Below, in pieces: positions 1-8,738 of a stretch of 64,000 nucleotides of DNA; the first letter of the stretch is position 1, and each line of letters begins with the position of its first letter. A model generated the notes under the pieces. The model did no database searches, was not told the DNA's origin, and worked only from the letters and a program-made list of their open reading frames with translations. The DNA is from Polyangium spumosum (GTDB taxonomy: Bacteria > Myxococcota_A > Polyangia > Polyangiales > Polyangiaceae). The position numbers and the translations under genes are program-made. The stretch spans positions 372,001 to 436,000 of the forward strand of contig NZ_WJIE01000005.1 of the NCBI RefSeq assembly GCF_009649845.1, read 5' to 3'.

Positions 1-294
1 CATCTCCCAAGGCAAATAGCTGATCGCCGGGATGTCGGCGATCGACTGGTGATTGGCGACGACGATGAAAGGCCCGCTGCCCTTGGGCCTCTTCCAGCCC
101 GTGACCTTCGCGCTCCAGAGCGGGTTCAAGCGGATGAGCATCGTCCCGCAAATACGGAAGAACCGCCCCGTGACTTTTCGTACGCGGTCGAAGGGTGTGG
201 TCAAGACAAACACCACCGCGACGGCGCCGGTCGACACCGCCACGACAGAAAAGATCTCGAACCAGTTCCAGAGCGAGACGAGCTTGGCCTTCAT
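1..294 (-). CDS. plsC: 1-acyl-sn-glycerol-3-phosphate acyltransferase, N-terminal part
   Basis: This is the first 98 residues of a protein whose 3' end lies beyond the left edge of the window. It starts at the ATG at 294. A hydrophobic segment near residues 14-30 is followed by the sequence VANHQSIADIP, which contains the H-x4-D acyltransferase motif (His and Asp of NHQSIAD) that defines the PlsC/LPLAT superfamily. Members transfer an acyl chain to lysophosphatidic acid at the inner membrane in phospholipid synthesis. The family assignment rests on the catalytic motif and the N-terminal membrane helix. The later FxEGTRS block cannot be seen, so substrate specificity is open. Confidence 0.85.
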   Translation of the reverse strand, partial: MKAKLVSLWNWFEIFSVVAVSTGAVAVVFVLTTPFDRVRKVTGRFFRICGTMLIRLNPLWSAKVTGWKRPKGSGPFIVVANHQSIADIPAISYLPWEM

Positions 295-462
295 GAGCGA
301 AGGCCCATCTTTACCCGACCGCTGAAAAGCCGGCAAGAGGAGGGAGGGCTGTTTCGAGGATGACGCAATGCGTGTTTTGCGCTGCGTCGTTGGATGTCAC
401 GCAATCGTGACGAGAACCTGACAGAAGGCGGAAGGAATTTTTACATTCGTGCCGCGAGGCGG

Positions 463-1761
463 TTATTTTTTGCCGCCCTTGCCGCCGCCCTTGTCGCCGC
501 CGCCGCCCTTCGCGCCGCCGCCGCCGCCCTTCGTGCTGCCGCCGCCGCCCTTCGTGCTGCCGCCGCCGCTGCTCTTCACGCTGCCGCCGGCGCTGACCCT
601 CACGCTGCCGCCGCCCTTCGCGCTCGAGCCGTGGTCCCTGTCCTTGCCGCCGGGGTGCCGGGCGTTGTCCTGCTTGAAGCCGCCGCTATCGCGGGCGAAG
701 GTGCCGTCCTGGCCGAAATGCCGGCCATTGTCGCCCTTCCTGCGGTCGTCGTCGTCGTGCCAGCGCCCGCTCTTGCCCTTCACGCGGACCCGATCGTGGT
801 CGTGGTGGTGATGGTGGTCGTCGTATCGCACCTTCACGTGGGCACGACCATACACGTCGACGCCGCTGTCGAAGCCGCCCCTCAGGCCGAAGCGAATCCG
901 CGGCGCGCTGGCGATACGCACCGTCGCGGTGGGGGCATACACGCGAATACCCGGACGATATCCCCAGATCGCCGCGTGGGTCCTGCTGCCGACGCTGAGC
1001 GAGGCCGTCACGCGCAGCGGATTGAGCAGCGACGCCGAGGCCCCGAGCCTCGCCGAGAAGTAAAAGCCGGACGGCTCGGGATCGAAGTTCACGAACGTGG
1101 TCTTCTCGGCGATGAAGCCCATCCGGAGCTTTCGCGACTCGATCCGCACGGGCTTCAGGTCCACGTCGAGCACGTACACGCGCGTCTCGCCCGTGTCCGC
1201 GTCGGCGACCATCTCCAGCCGATCCTCTCCGACGATCTGGATCGTCCCGCCGTGCGGGCCCACGGTCTCGTCGGGCAGCTTCGCCTCCGCCGTGACCTTG
1301 GCGCCCGCGACGAGCTCCGCCGTGCCGCCCACGGGCACGTGCATGACGCCGCTCCACGGCTTGCCCGAGATCGTCACCGTGTAGCTGACCTCGGTCAGAT
1401 CCGCCTCGAGCTTGGGCCCGGCGGCGACGAGCAGGCCCGTCTTCGCGTCGAGCACGAGCGGCACCGTCTTCGGCTCGCCCCCGTCGACCTTGAAGATGAC
1501 CGAGCCGCCGACGTCCTGCTTGACGCGCCCGGTGGCCGTGGCCGTGACCGCGGCCTTCACCTGGCCGTCGCCGTCGATGCGCCACGCGACCGTACCCTCG
1601 TCGTGCTCCTCGACCAGCGCCTCCGCCCCGAGCTCCGCGTTGACAGCAGCCTCGGCCTCGATCTCCAGGCCGGGTGCCGGCGCCGGCTCCTCGCCCTTGC
1701 TGCAAGCCGATGCGAACACGAGCGCGAGAGTCACGAGTGATACGTGAGCGAAACGGGTCAT
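463..1761 (-). CDS. Lipoprotein with Gly/Lys-rich C-terminal tail
   Basis: 432 residues. I start it at the ATG at 1761, which has a GGAGGG ribosome site just upstream, rather than ten codons earlier. The N-terminus MTRFAHVSLVTLALVFASAC is a lipoprotein signal ending at a Cys. The middle (about 50-290) is a beta-rich secreted domain I do not recognise. Around residue 330 there is a run of five His next to DHD. The last ~60 residues are repeats such as STKGGGGSTKGGGG, ending KGGKK, a flexible, strongly basic tail. It probably sits in the cell envelope. The poly-Gly/Lys tail might bind nucleic acid, polysaccharide or the peptidoglycan, but nothing in the sequence decides this. It is convergent with no neighbour and is divergently oriented from glmU. 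Confidence 0.7.
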   Translation of the reverse strand: MTRFAHVSLVTLALVFASACSKGEEPAPAPGLEIEAEAAVNAELGAEALVEEHDEGTVAWRIDGDGQVKAAVTATATGRVKQDVGGSVIFKVDGGEPKTVPLVLDAKTGLLVAAGPKLEADLTEVSYTVTISGKPWSGVMHVPVGGTAELVAGAKVTAEAKLPDETVGPHGGTIQIVGEDRLEMVADADTGETRVYVLDVDLKPVRIESRKLRMGFIAEKTTFVNFDPEPSGFYFSARLGASASLLNPLRVTASLSVGSRTHAAIWGYRPGIRVYAPTATVRIASAPRIRFGLRGGFDSGVDVYGRAHVKVRYDDHHHHHDHDRVRVKGKSGRWHDDDDRRKGDNGRHFGQDGTFARDSGGFKQDNARHPGGKDRDHGSSAKGGGSVRVSAGGSVKSSGGGSTKGGGGSTKGGGGGAKGGGGDKGGGKGGKK

Positions 1762-1985
1762 GAGATCCCTCCGTCCTTCCCCTGTGTGCATACACCGGGC
1801 CTGACGAGCGGATCACCAAAAAGCTTTCATTGCTCGCGAAGAGATCTCATTTTGGCACGGTTTCGACGGCAATCCGGTCACGTCACATACCACCCGACGA
1901 GACCAACCTCGCATTCCGTTTTGCAAGCAGGACGGTAGTTTTCCAATTCGACGGGCGAGGGACGACCGTGCTAGGTTCGGCGCCG

Positions 1986-3401
1986 ATGACGACCCAAGCC
2001 GGATCCCCCCTCACCGCCATCGTCCTCGCCGCCGGGCAAGGCACGCGCATGAAGAGCGCGCGGCCGAAGGTGCTCCACGCGCTCTGCGGCCGGCCGATGG
2101 TCGACTACGCGATCGAATCCGCGCTCGCCGCGGGCTGCGGGGACGTCGTGGTCGTCGTGGGTTATGGCCGGGACGAGCTCGCCGCGCACCTCGAAGAGGC
2201 GTTCGGCGATCGGGTGCGGACCGCGGTGCAGGAGCAACAACGCGGGACGGGCGACGCGGTGCGGTCGGCCTTGCCGGCGCTCGATCCGGCCGCCGAGCGG
2301 GTGCTGGTGCTGTGTGGAGATACGCCGCTGCTCGATCCGGCCGAGCTCGTCCGGCTCGCGCGCTCGCTCGAGGGGGGCGCGCCGCTCGCGATGCTGACGG
2401 CGGTGACGGAGGATCCGACGGGGTACGGGCGCGTGCTGCGCGACGCGGGAGGGAACATCGCCGCCGTGCGGGAGCATCGCGACGCGACGGAGGCGGAGAG
2501 ACGCGTGCGCGAGGTGAACACCGGCGTGTACGTGGCGCGGGCGAGCTTTTTGCGAGAATCGGTGGCGGGGCTTCAACCAAACAATGCGCAAGGCGAGCTT
2601 TATTTGACGGATATCGTCGCCATTGCGGCGAAGGCGGGCGGGGTCGCCTCGGCGCGGGCCGAGAGCGCCGCGGCGCTCGTGGGCGTGAACGACAGGGCGC
2701 AGCTCGCCGCGGCGGAGGACGTCCTTTACGGGCGCATCGCGGACCGGATCCGGCGCGCGGGCGCGACGGTGCGAGCGACGGCGCGGATCGACGCGACCGT
2801 CGTCGTGGAGCCGGACGCGGTGATCGAGCATCACGTGGTCCTGCGCGGAAAAACCCGGATCGGGGCGAACGCGAGGATCGACGTGGGCTCGGTCTTGACG
2901 GACGTGGAGGTCGCGCCTTCGGCCGTGGTAAAACCTTATTCGGTCGCGAGCGACGCGACGATCGGCGAGAATGCGCAGATCGGGCCGTTCTCGCACCTGC
3001 GACCGGAGAGCCATATCGAGGCCGAGGCGCACATCGGCAATTTCGTCGAGACGAAGAAGACCGTGGTCCGGCGCGGGGCGAAGGCCAATCACCTCGCGTA
3101 CCTCGGCGACGGCGACATCGGCGAAGGCGCCAACATCGGCGCGGGGACCATCTTCTGCAATTACGACGGGTTCAAGAAGCACCGCACCGAGATCGGCCCG
3201 GGCGCCTTCATCGGCAGCGACTCGCAGATCATCGCGCCCGTGCGGATCGGCGCGGGCGCGTACGTGGCGACGGGCACGACGGTCACGCGCGACGTGCCGG
3301 ACGACGCGCTCGCCATCGGCCGCGTGAAGCAGGAGAACAAAGAGGGCTACGCCTCGAAGCTCAAGGCGAGGCTCAAGGCTGGCTCGTTGAAGAAGGGCTG
3401 A
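1986..3401 (+). CDS. glmU: Bifunctional GlcNAc-1-phosphate uridyltransferase / GlcN-1-phosphate acetyltransferase
   Basis: 471 residues, the normal family length. The protein makes UDP-N-acetylglucosamine in the cytoplasm, the precursor for peptidoglycan and lipopolysaccharide. The N-terminal nucleotidyltransferase domain begins with the signature LAAGQGTRMKS at about residues 13-23. YLTDIV and NTGVYV blocks follow. From about residue 255 hexapeptide repeats (IGANARI, IGENAQIG, IGPFSHLRP) build the left-handed beta-helix acetyltransferase domain, ending with the usual basic tail. The ATG at 1986 is chosen because the conserved motif follows at the usual distance; the frame is open further upstream without recognisable sequence. 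The gene is convergent with ribA, 12 bp away. Confidence 0.97.
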   Translation: MTTQAGSPLTAIVLAAGQGTRMKSARPKVLHALCGRPMVDYAIESALAAGCGDVVVVVGYGRDELAAHLEEAFGDRVRTAVQEQQRGTGDAVRSALPALDPAAERVLVLCGDTPLLDPAELVRLARSLEGGAPLAMLTAVTEDPTGYGRVLRDAGGNIAAVREHRDATEAERRVREVNTGVYVARASFLRESVAGLQPNNAQGELYLTDIVAIAAKAGGVASARAESAAALVGVNDRAQLAAAEDVLYGRIADRIRRAGATVRATARIDATVVVEPDAVIEHHVVLRGKTRIGANARIDVGSVLTDVEVAPSAVVKPYSVASDATIGENAQIGPFSHLRPESHIEAEAHIGNFVETKKTVVRRGAKANHLAYLGDGDIGEGANIGAGTIFCNYDGFKKHRTEIGPGAFIGSDSQIIAPVRIGAGAYVATGTTVTRDVPDDALAIGRVKQENKEGYASKLKARLKAGSLKKG

Positions 3402-3413
3402 GCGCCCCTCCCC

Positions 3414-4094
3414 TCACTCCGCGTCGATGCCCTCGGCCGAGGCGTGCAGGGCCGCGTCGAGCGCCGGCAGCGCGTGCCCCATGCGCTGCCGCTTCGCCTC
3501 CAGGTAACCCTGGCTGAACGGGTTCGTCCCCACGATCGAGGGCTCGCGCGTCTCGACCCGCGTCCCGAACTGGCGCAGCGCCTGCACCTTGAGCGGGTTG
3601 TTCGTCATGAGCTGGATCGAGGCGACGCCGAGGTGCTCCAGCATCGCCGCGGCGGGCGCGTAATCCCGCGCGTCGTCCGGCAGCCCGAGCAGCCGGTTCG
3701 CGTCGACGGTGTCGTGCCCGCGAGACTGCAGGTCGTACGCCCGGATCTTGTTGGAGAGCCCGATGCCCCGTCCCTCCTGGCGCAGGTACAACACGACGCC
3801 CTGCCCGCGCCGCGCGATCTCGGCCTGCGCCGCCTCGAGCTGGCCCCGGCAGTCGCACTTGAGCGAGCCGAAGACCTCGCTCGTCAGGCACTCCGAGTGC
3901 ACCCGGACGAGGACGGACGAGCGTCCTCGCACATCCCCCATCACCAGCGCCACGTGGTCCGGCGACAAGCCGCTCTCCGCGGCTTGCTCCCCGTACCGGA
4001 ACACGATCATGTCGAACAAACCCGTCTGCGTCGGCACCGGGGCCTTCGCCAGTATCTCGAGCCGAGGCCGTATCACCACGTCGGGGACGTACAT
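3414..4094 (-). CDS. ribA: GTP cyclohydrolase II
   Basis: 226 residues, a stand-alone GTP cyclohydrolase II rather than the RibBA fusion. The enzyme opens GTP to 2,5-diamino-6-ribosylamino-pyrimidinone phosphate, the first committed step of riboflavin synthesis. The zinc-binding triad is visible as Cys69, Cys80 and Cys82 in ECLTSEVFGSLKCDC, followed by the catalytic block EGRGIGL at 108-114 and TNNPLKV near 185. No other riboflavin gene is adjacent, and the conserved blocks of an FMN riboswitch are not seen upstream. The 240-bp upstream region has a 14-bp palindrome and a hairpin (listed separately). Confidence 0.96.
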   Translation of the reverse strand: MYVPDVVIRPRLEILAKAPVPTQTGLFDMIVFRYGEQAAESGLSPDHVALVMGDVRGRSSVLVRVHSECLTSEVFGSLKCDCRGQLEAAQAEIARRGQGVVLYLRQEGRGIGLSNKIRAYDLQSRGHDTVDANRLLGLPDDARDYAPAAAMLEHLGVASIQLMTNNPLKVQALRQFGTRVETREPSIVGTNPFSQGYLEAKRQRMGHALPALDAALHASAEGIDAE

Positions 4095-4130
4095 CTCGCT
4101 CTCCTCCGCGTATGCGTGGACGTGTATAGC

Positions 4131-4196
4131 ATCTCCCGGGAGATCCCAGGTTGCTCGGGAGCTCCGGGGGTTGCTTACGTAGCGTAAGGCCCCGGG
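4131..4196. promoter_or_regulatory. Palindrome and hairpin in the ribA / transporter divergent region
   Basis: Between the divergent genes ribA and the transporter there is a perfect 14-bp palindrome, ATCTCCCGGGAGAT, at 4131-4144. It lies 37 bp upstream of the ribA start. A hairpin at 4164-4196 follows, with inner arms CTTACG (4174-4179) and CGTAAG (4183-4188) and outer arms CCGGGG/CCCCGG. Either could be an operator or a structured leader. No binding protein can be named from the sequence. Confidence 0.35.
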
Positions 4197-4333
4197 CGTG
4201 ACAAGGTCGGGAGCGCCCGGACGCCCCGCCGCGGGTCCGAAGAGGACAAACCCGCGGGCTCGCCCGCCCGCGTTCCGCCGAGCCCCCGCGCTCCGCCTTC
4301 GAGCAAGCTTCCGACGCCGCCCCGCTACCCGCC

Positions 4334-5590
4334 ATGAGCCACCTGCCCACGCTCGTCGTGTTCGTCGCGACCTACGCCTTGATCGCCTTCCGGCGGCTGT
4401 CGCTCCTTCCGATCGGCAGGCCCGGGGGCGCGCTCGCCGGGGCCTGCGTGATGGTCGTGCTCGCGTCGATCGAGCCGCGCTGGGGCATCGACGCGGAGGC
4501 GGCCTTCGCCGCGGTCGAGCCGAACACGATCGGGCTCTTGCTCGGGATGATGCTGCTCTCGGCGGCGCTCGCCGAGGCCGGGTTCTTCGAGAGGGCCGCG
4601 TCGTTCCTGCTCACGCGGCAGCCCTCGCCGGTCGGGCTCCTGTACGGGACGACGCTCGCCTCGGGCGTGCTCTCGGCGGTGCTGGTGAACGATCCCGTGT
4701 GCGTGCTCTTCGCGCCCGTCGTGGACGCGACGGCGCGCCGGGCGGGCCTGCCGCGCGTGCCGTACCTGCTCGCGCTGGCGATGGGGGCAAACGCGGGCAG
4801 CGCCATGACGCTCGCGGGGAACCCGCAGAACATGCTCGTCGCGCACCTGTCGGGCCTGTCGTACCGGGACTACCTCCTCCGCGGCGGACCAGCCGGGTTC
4901 CTCGCGTTGCTCGTCACGGCCGCGACGCTGCACTTCCTCTTCCGCAAGCGCCTCGTCGTCTCGAGCGCGACGACGCCCGTCGAACCGGCTGCGATCGCCG
5001 CGCCTCGATCCCGCGGCGAGCTCGCGCTCGCGCTCGTCGTGCTCCTCGGCGTCTCGATCGCCTTCCTCGCGGGCGCGAACCTCGCCTTCGCGGCGCTCAC
5101 GGGCGCGGCGGCGCTGCTCGTCCTTCGCAGGCGTGATCCCACGTCGCTCTTCTCGGGCGTCACGTGGACCGTGCTCGTCTTCTTCGGCGCGCTCTTCATC
5201 GTGGCCGCCGCCTTCCAGCGCACGGGCCTCGTCGACGAGGCGCTCGCGGCGGCGCGGCCGTACATCCCAGCCGATCCGGGCGCCTCGATGGTGGCGCTCT
5301 CTGCGATGTTCACGCTCGGCTGTCAGGTCGTGAGCAACGTCCCCTTCATCCTGCTCGCCGAGCCCATGATCCGCACGTTGCCCGATCCCACGCTCGCCTG
5401 GACGGTCACGGCGATCGCCACGACGCTCGCCGGCAACCTCACGCTGCTCGGCTCCGTCGCGAACATCATCGTCGTCGAGGCCGCGCACGCGGAGGACGAG
5501 ATCGGGTTCGTCACGTACCTGCGCGCGGGTTTGCCCGTGACGATCACCTCGATGATCGTCGCGATCGGCTACCTCCTGCTCGCGGGTTGA
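4334..5590 (+). CDS. SLC13/ArsB/NhaD-type (CitMHS) membrane transporter
   Basis: 418 residues with about 10-11 hydrophobic segments. The two inverted halves carry the ion-transporter superfamily signatures. The first half has VLVNDPVCVLFAPV and LAGNPQNMLVA near residues 115-165. The second half has VVSNVPFILL and AGNLTLLGSVANIIVVE near 335-380. These Asn/Pro-broken helices line the transport site in the ArsB, NhaD and DASS families. Substrate (arsenite, Na+/H+ or a carboxylate/sulfate anion) cannot be decided. There is no arsR or arsC neighbour, so arsenite export is not especially favoured. The stop is 1 bp from the convergent stop of the metallophosphoesterase gene. Confidence 0.88.
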   Translation: MSHLPTLVVFVATYALIAFRRLSLLPIGRPGGALAGACVMVVLASIEPRWGIDAEAAFAAVEPNTIGLLLGMMLLSAALAEAGFFERAASFLLTRQPSPVGLLYGTTLASGVLSAVLVNDPVCVLFAPVVDATARRAGLPRVPYLLALAMGANAGSAMTLAGNPQNMLVAHLSGLSYRDYLLRGGPAGFLALLVTAATLHFLFRKRLVVSSATTPVEPAAIAAPRSRGELALALVVLLGVSIAFLAGANLAFAALTGAAALLVLRRRDPTSLFSGVTWTVLVFFGALFIVAAAFQRTGLVDEALAAARPYIPADPGASMVALSAMFTLGCQVVSNVPFILLAEPMIRTLPDPTLAWTVTAIATTLAGNLTLLGSVANIIVVEAAHAEDEIGFVTYLRAGLPVTITSMIVAIGYLLLAG

Positions 5591-5591
5591 T

Positions 5592-8015
5592 CTAGTCCGT
5601 CGCCGACGACAGCAGCGACTTCAACACGTGCCGCGGATACCGCTGCTCGCTCTCGCTGAGCCCGTCCTTCGCCTCGGCCACGAGCGTCCAGAACACCACG
5701 TTCACCACGGTCTCCAGCATCCGCCGCAGCTTCGCGGCCTCGGGGTCCAGCGTCTCGGTGCAGATCGCGCGGGCGAGGTGGCCGAGCGCGCGCTCGACCT
5801 GCGTGTTCTCCTCCTCGCTCGCGAGACCCACGACGCCGAGCGAGCTCTCCTCCTCGGGCGCGAGCCGGAGCGGGAAGCACAGGATCCACCGGTAGTTCCG
5901 CGCGAAGAGGCGGTGATGGTCCGGGCTCGGCTGGTAGATGATGCTCGTCGTCGCGTTCGCATCTCGATGCCACGCCGCCGTCTTGTTGAAGCGGAACGCG
6001 TGGCCCGCGACGCCGCTGCCGCAGGCGAACCGCGCCGCCCAGGACTGAGGCCAGAACTGGCCAAACGCCGGGCAGAGCAAACGCAGGCTCGCGTCCCAGA
6101 TCATGCCCATCCACGAGCCACGCTCGCCGAGCAGGCCCTTCGTGATCGGCACGGTCTGCGCGCCCCAGGGCGAGGCCGTGGCGATCTTCAGGATCGCCGT
6201 GCCCACCGCCTCCGTCAGCTTCGCCGACATCGACTGGAGCGACATCGGCTTGCCGCAGCAGCGCTCGAGCAAGGCGCGCGCGGTCCACTTCGCGGCCTCG
6301 GGGTACTCCTTGCCGAGCCCTCCGGGGCGATACGCGAGCGAGTACCGGTAGCCCACGATCGGCCCCGGGATCTTGAGCTCGACGTGCGCCTTGCCGACGA
6401 TGAAGTGCGAGCGGCAGCGCTCCTGCTCGAACTCCACCGGCTCCCAGCGCTGCTCGCCGAACTGCTCGTAGCAGCGCTCCACCATCGGGTACGCGTCCTC
6501 GATCGTCGCCCCCGAGCTCTCCGCGAAGACGAGCGCCAGCGTGAGGTGATCGGACTCGAAGCGCACGACGTGCGAGCGGACGTCGTAGCCGTCGATCAGG
6601 TTCGGGTACCAGCGATCGCGCTTCTCCAGCAGGTTGAGCTCGGCCTGCGTGAGCGCGACGGCGTTCGAGAGGTGGTAGCTCCACGTCAGGTAACGCTCGG
6701 TCTTGTCGGCGCCCTGGAGCATGAAGCGCACGCGCCCGCCGCCGAGCGCCTCCTCCTTCACGTCGCGGCGGCCGCGCCACGTCGTCGCGCGAGGCTCGGC
6801 CTGGACGTTGTTGTACGGCGGCTCGAGCACGGCGATCGGCGTCTCGACGGGCGCCACGAAGTCACGCAGCTCCACCTCGACGAGCGCGATGCCGTCGTCG
6901 CCGACGCTCCAGATGCGCGTGTGCTCGCGGGCCTTCACGAAGCGCTCGGCTTGCGCGACGGGCTCCCAGTTCACCTCGAAGTACTTGCGCTTCGGCTCGA
7001 GCGCGTACTCGCCGGCCTCGCCGTCGCGCTCGTACACCTCGACGCTGACCGTGCTCGGGCTGAGCCGCACCACCGAGAACTGGTTGCCCACGGCGCCGGG
7101 GCGCTCGTGCGCGGCCGAGCCGAGCGATCCCGTGGAGATGATGACGAACCGGCTCTTGAAGAGCTCGACGAGCTTCGAGCTCTCCTGGTGCGTGTGGCCG
7201 TGGAAGCCGATGCGGAAGCCCGCGGCGTAGAGGGTGCCGACGTCCTGCAGCGTGAGGTAGTCGGGGCGCCCGCGCTCGCTGGTGAAGCCGTGGTGCCAGA
7301 CGGCGACGCGCAGCGTGTCGCGATCGAGGCCGTTGGCGAAGTCGCGGGCGGCGGAGACCGCGCGGGTCGAGATGCAGGCGCCGGTCCAGTACTTGTCGTT
7401 CCGGTGGCAGGAGTTGAAGCCGAAGAAGGCGACCTTCTCCGAGGGGAAGACGTGCGCCGACCAGTGCTCGCGTTCGTTCGCGTCGAGCAGATCGAAGGTC
7501 CGACCGCGACCATCCAAGGACTCGCCGTAGAAGCGGTCGAAGAACCGCTGCACGTTCGCGAAGCGCTTGTTGTACTCCGCGCCGACGCGCAGCTTGACGA
7601 GGTCGAGGTGTCCGTAACGGCCCACGTCGATGCGCAGATCCGAGAGGTCGGGCGAGCGCTTGAGGCGTTGCATCTCCTGCTCGAGCAGGTCGAAGTCGTG
7701 CGCGGTGCGCAGCGTCGTGGCGCGCACGGGCTCGCCGATCTCGGCGCCCCAGTCGACGTCGTGGTTGCCCGGGACGAAGATCACGCGCGCGCGCTCGCGG
7801 CCCGCCACGAGGGGCAGGACGCGGTGCTCGGCGAACTCGAGCAGCTCGTCGTACTCGTCGGCGCTGCCGCGCTGGGTGAGGTCCCCGCTGACGACGACGA
7901 AGTCGAAGGGCGCCGGGTGCAACGTCCCGAGCGCTTGCGCGGGGTGCATCCACACGTCGTCGAGCGTTTGCCCGGGCTCCGTGACGTGAAGATCCGACAG
8001 ATGAAGGATGTACAT
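5592..8015 (-). CDS. Calcineurin-type metallophosphoesterase with GAF-like C-terminal domain
   Basis: 807 residues. Residues 1-330 are a complete calcineurin-like phosphoesterase. The metal ligands are Asp8 and His10 (SDLHV), Asp45 (SGDLT), Asn84-His85 (PGNHD), a WHHG motif and GHTHQE near 275-285. This half should hydrolyse a phosphodiester or phosphomonoester with two metal ions. Residues about 350-570 are unrecognised and beta-rich. The last ~200 residues contain a block (GSGVAGHAFRFNKTAAW, then YRWILCFPLR and GVVGLAS) that resembles a GAF sensor fold. This GAF reading is by pattern only. A phosphoesterase coupled to a ligand-sensing domain suggests a nucleotide-regulated nuclease or signalling enzyme, possibly in defence or stress. 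No partner gene is obvious apart from an 81-residue ORF just upstream. Confidence 0.82.
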   Translation of the reverse strand: MYILHLSDLHVTEPGQTLDDVWMHPAQALGTLHPAPFDFVVVSGDLTQRGSADEYDELLEFAEHRVLPLVAGRERARVIFVPGNHDVDWGAEIGEPVRATTLRTAHDFDLLEQEMQRLKRSPDLSDLRIDVGRYGHLDLVKLRVGAEYNKRFANVQRFFDRFYGESLDGRGRTFDLLDANEREHWSAHVFPSEKVAFFGFNSCHRNDKYWTGACISTRAVSAARDFANGLDRDTLRVAVWHHGFTSERGRPDYLTLQDVGTLYAAGFRIGFHGHTHQESSKLVELFKSRFVIISTGSLGSAAHERPGAVGNQFSVVRLSPSTVSVEVYERDGEAGEYALEPKRKYFEVNWEPVAQAERFVKAREHTRIWSVGDDGIALVEVELRDFVAPVETPIAVLEPPYNNVQAEPRATTWRGRRDVKEEALGGGRVRFMLQGADKTERYLTWSYHLSNAVALTQAELNLLEKRDRWYPNLIDGYDVRSHVVRFESDHLTLALVFAESSGATIEDAYPMVERCYEQFGEQRWEPVEFEQERCRSHFIVGKAHVELKIPGPIVGYRYSLAYRPGGLGKEYPEAAKWTARALLERCCGKPMSLQSMSAKLTEAVGTAILKIATASPWGAQTVPITKGLLGERGSWMGMIWDASLRLLCPAFGQFWPQSWAARFACGSGVAGHAFRFNKTAAWHRDANATTSIIYQPSPDHHRLFARNYRWILCFPLRLAPEEESSLGVVGLASEEENTQVERALGHLARAICTETLDPEAAKLRRMLETVVNVVFWTLVAEAKDGLSESEQRYPRHVLKSLLSSATD

Positions 8016-8058
8016 TCGGTCCCAGCGCTACGTCGACGCGCGGACCGCTCTTACGGAT

Positions 8059-8304
8059 CTAGCGGCCGCTCGCAGCGCGTCGCCTCGAGGTCGACGGGTT
8101 TTCGGAAGGCACGGACTCACGTTGTGTGTTCGGCGCGAAAGAGCCCGACAGGAGCTCCTTCGTGTACCGCATGGCCTGCATGGCCACCGCGCGGTCGATG
8201 ACGAAGGGTTCACGAACGAGAACCACTGCATCCTGAAACGCCGCTTCGCGAGGGGCAACAGCGGCGGCCGGGGCCGCGGGTCGGTTCTTGGCGCTCGCAC
8301 TCAT
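8059..8304 (-). CDS. Hypothetical 81-residue protein
   Basis: A small ORF starting MSASAKNRPA with a GGAG about 12 nt upstream of the ATG at 8304. It lies 43 bp upstream of the metallophosphoesterase gene and on the same strand. The composition is that of a real soluble protein (a mixed central helix VIDRAVAMQAMRYTKELL with a disordered, basic C-terminus) and differs from the Arg/Ala-only shadows nearby. No family is recognised. Overlapping ORFs in other frames read as Arg-rich nonsense. It could be a small regulator for the phosphoesterase. Confidence 0.5.
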   Translation of the reverse strand: MSASAKNRPAAPAAAVAPREAAFQDAVVLVREPFVIDRAVAMQAMRYTKELLSGSFAPNTQRESVPSENPSTSRRRAASGR

Positions 8305-8738
8305 TGGGCATCATCTCCGCAAGGCCGATTTTTCAGATTTTCCAGGAAGACCTGGCCAGAAGGCAAGACAGAGAGCGAGAGACCGAGGCGCCGCAGCGCG
8401 ACAAAGCCGCGTTTGCCCCGGCACCGCGTGCGCGCGGCGCGATCGTCCCTCGGATCGCGGCTGCGTGACACCCTCGGCCTCCGGCGGTCGGCATGCGCCA
8501 ATCCTACACGATGTGCAGAAGAAGCAAGCCTGCACCGACGCGGATTGTGCACGTTCGTGTCGCCCGCGGCGAACCCCGGACCGTCCTGGCTGCGGAATGT
8601 TCCTTGCAGCATCACGAGCCTGCGGCGCACCTAAAGCCGCGCCTCCCAAACCGCAACAGCCTCGATCGACTTTTCTGCCGGGACGGCACGCGGCGAGCAC
8701 GCATCGGTCGGTGGAGTTTCCACCCGAGGCCCGGCGCG
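8305..8738. other. 434-bp intergenic region, no convincing gene
   Basis: The region lies between the 3' end of the RND pump gene and the start of the 81-residue ORF. It has a somewhat lower G+C content than its surroundings and short open frames on both strands. These give Arg/Pro/Ser-rich translations without start signals or recognisable folds. I see no clear terminator, tRNA or repeat. Confidence 0.5.

Noticed and set aside
394-1740. Long plus-strand ORF opposite the Gly/Lys-rich lipoprotein
   Set aside because: The translation is an Ala/Val/Arg-rich shadow of the minus-strand gene, which has a signal peptide and ribosome site.
4095-4333. FMN riboswitch upstream of ribA
   Set aside because: The conserved junction blocks of the RFN element could not be found by eye; only a simple hairpin and a palindrome are present.
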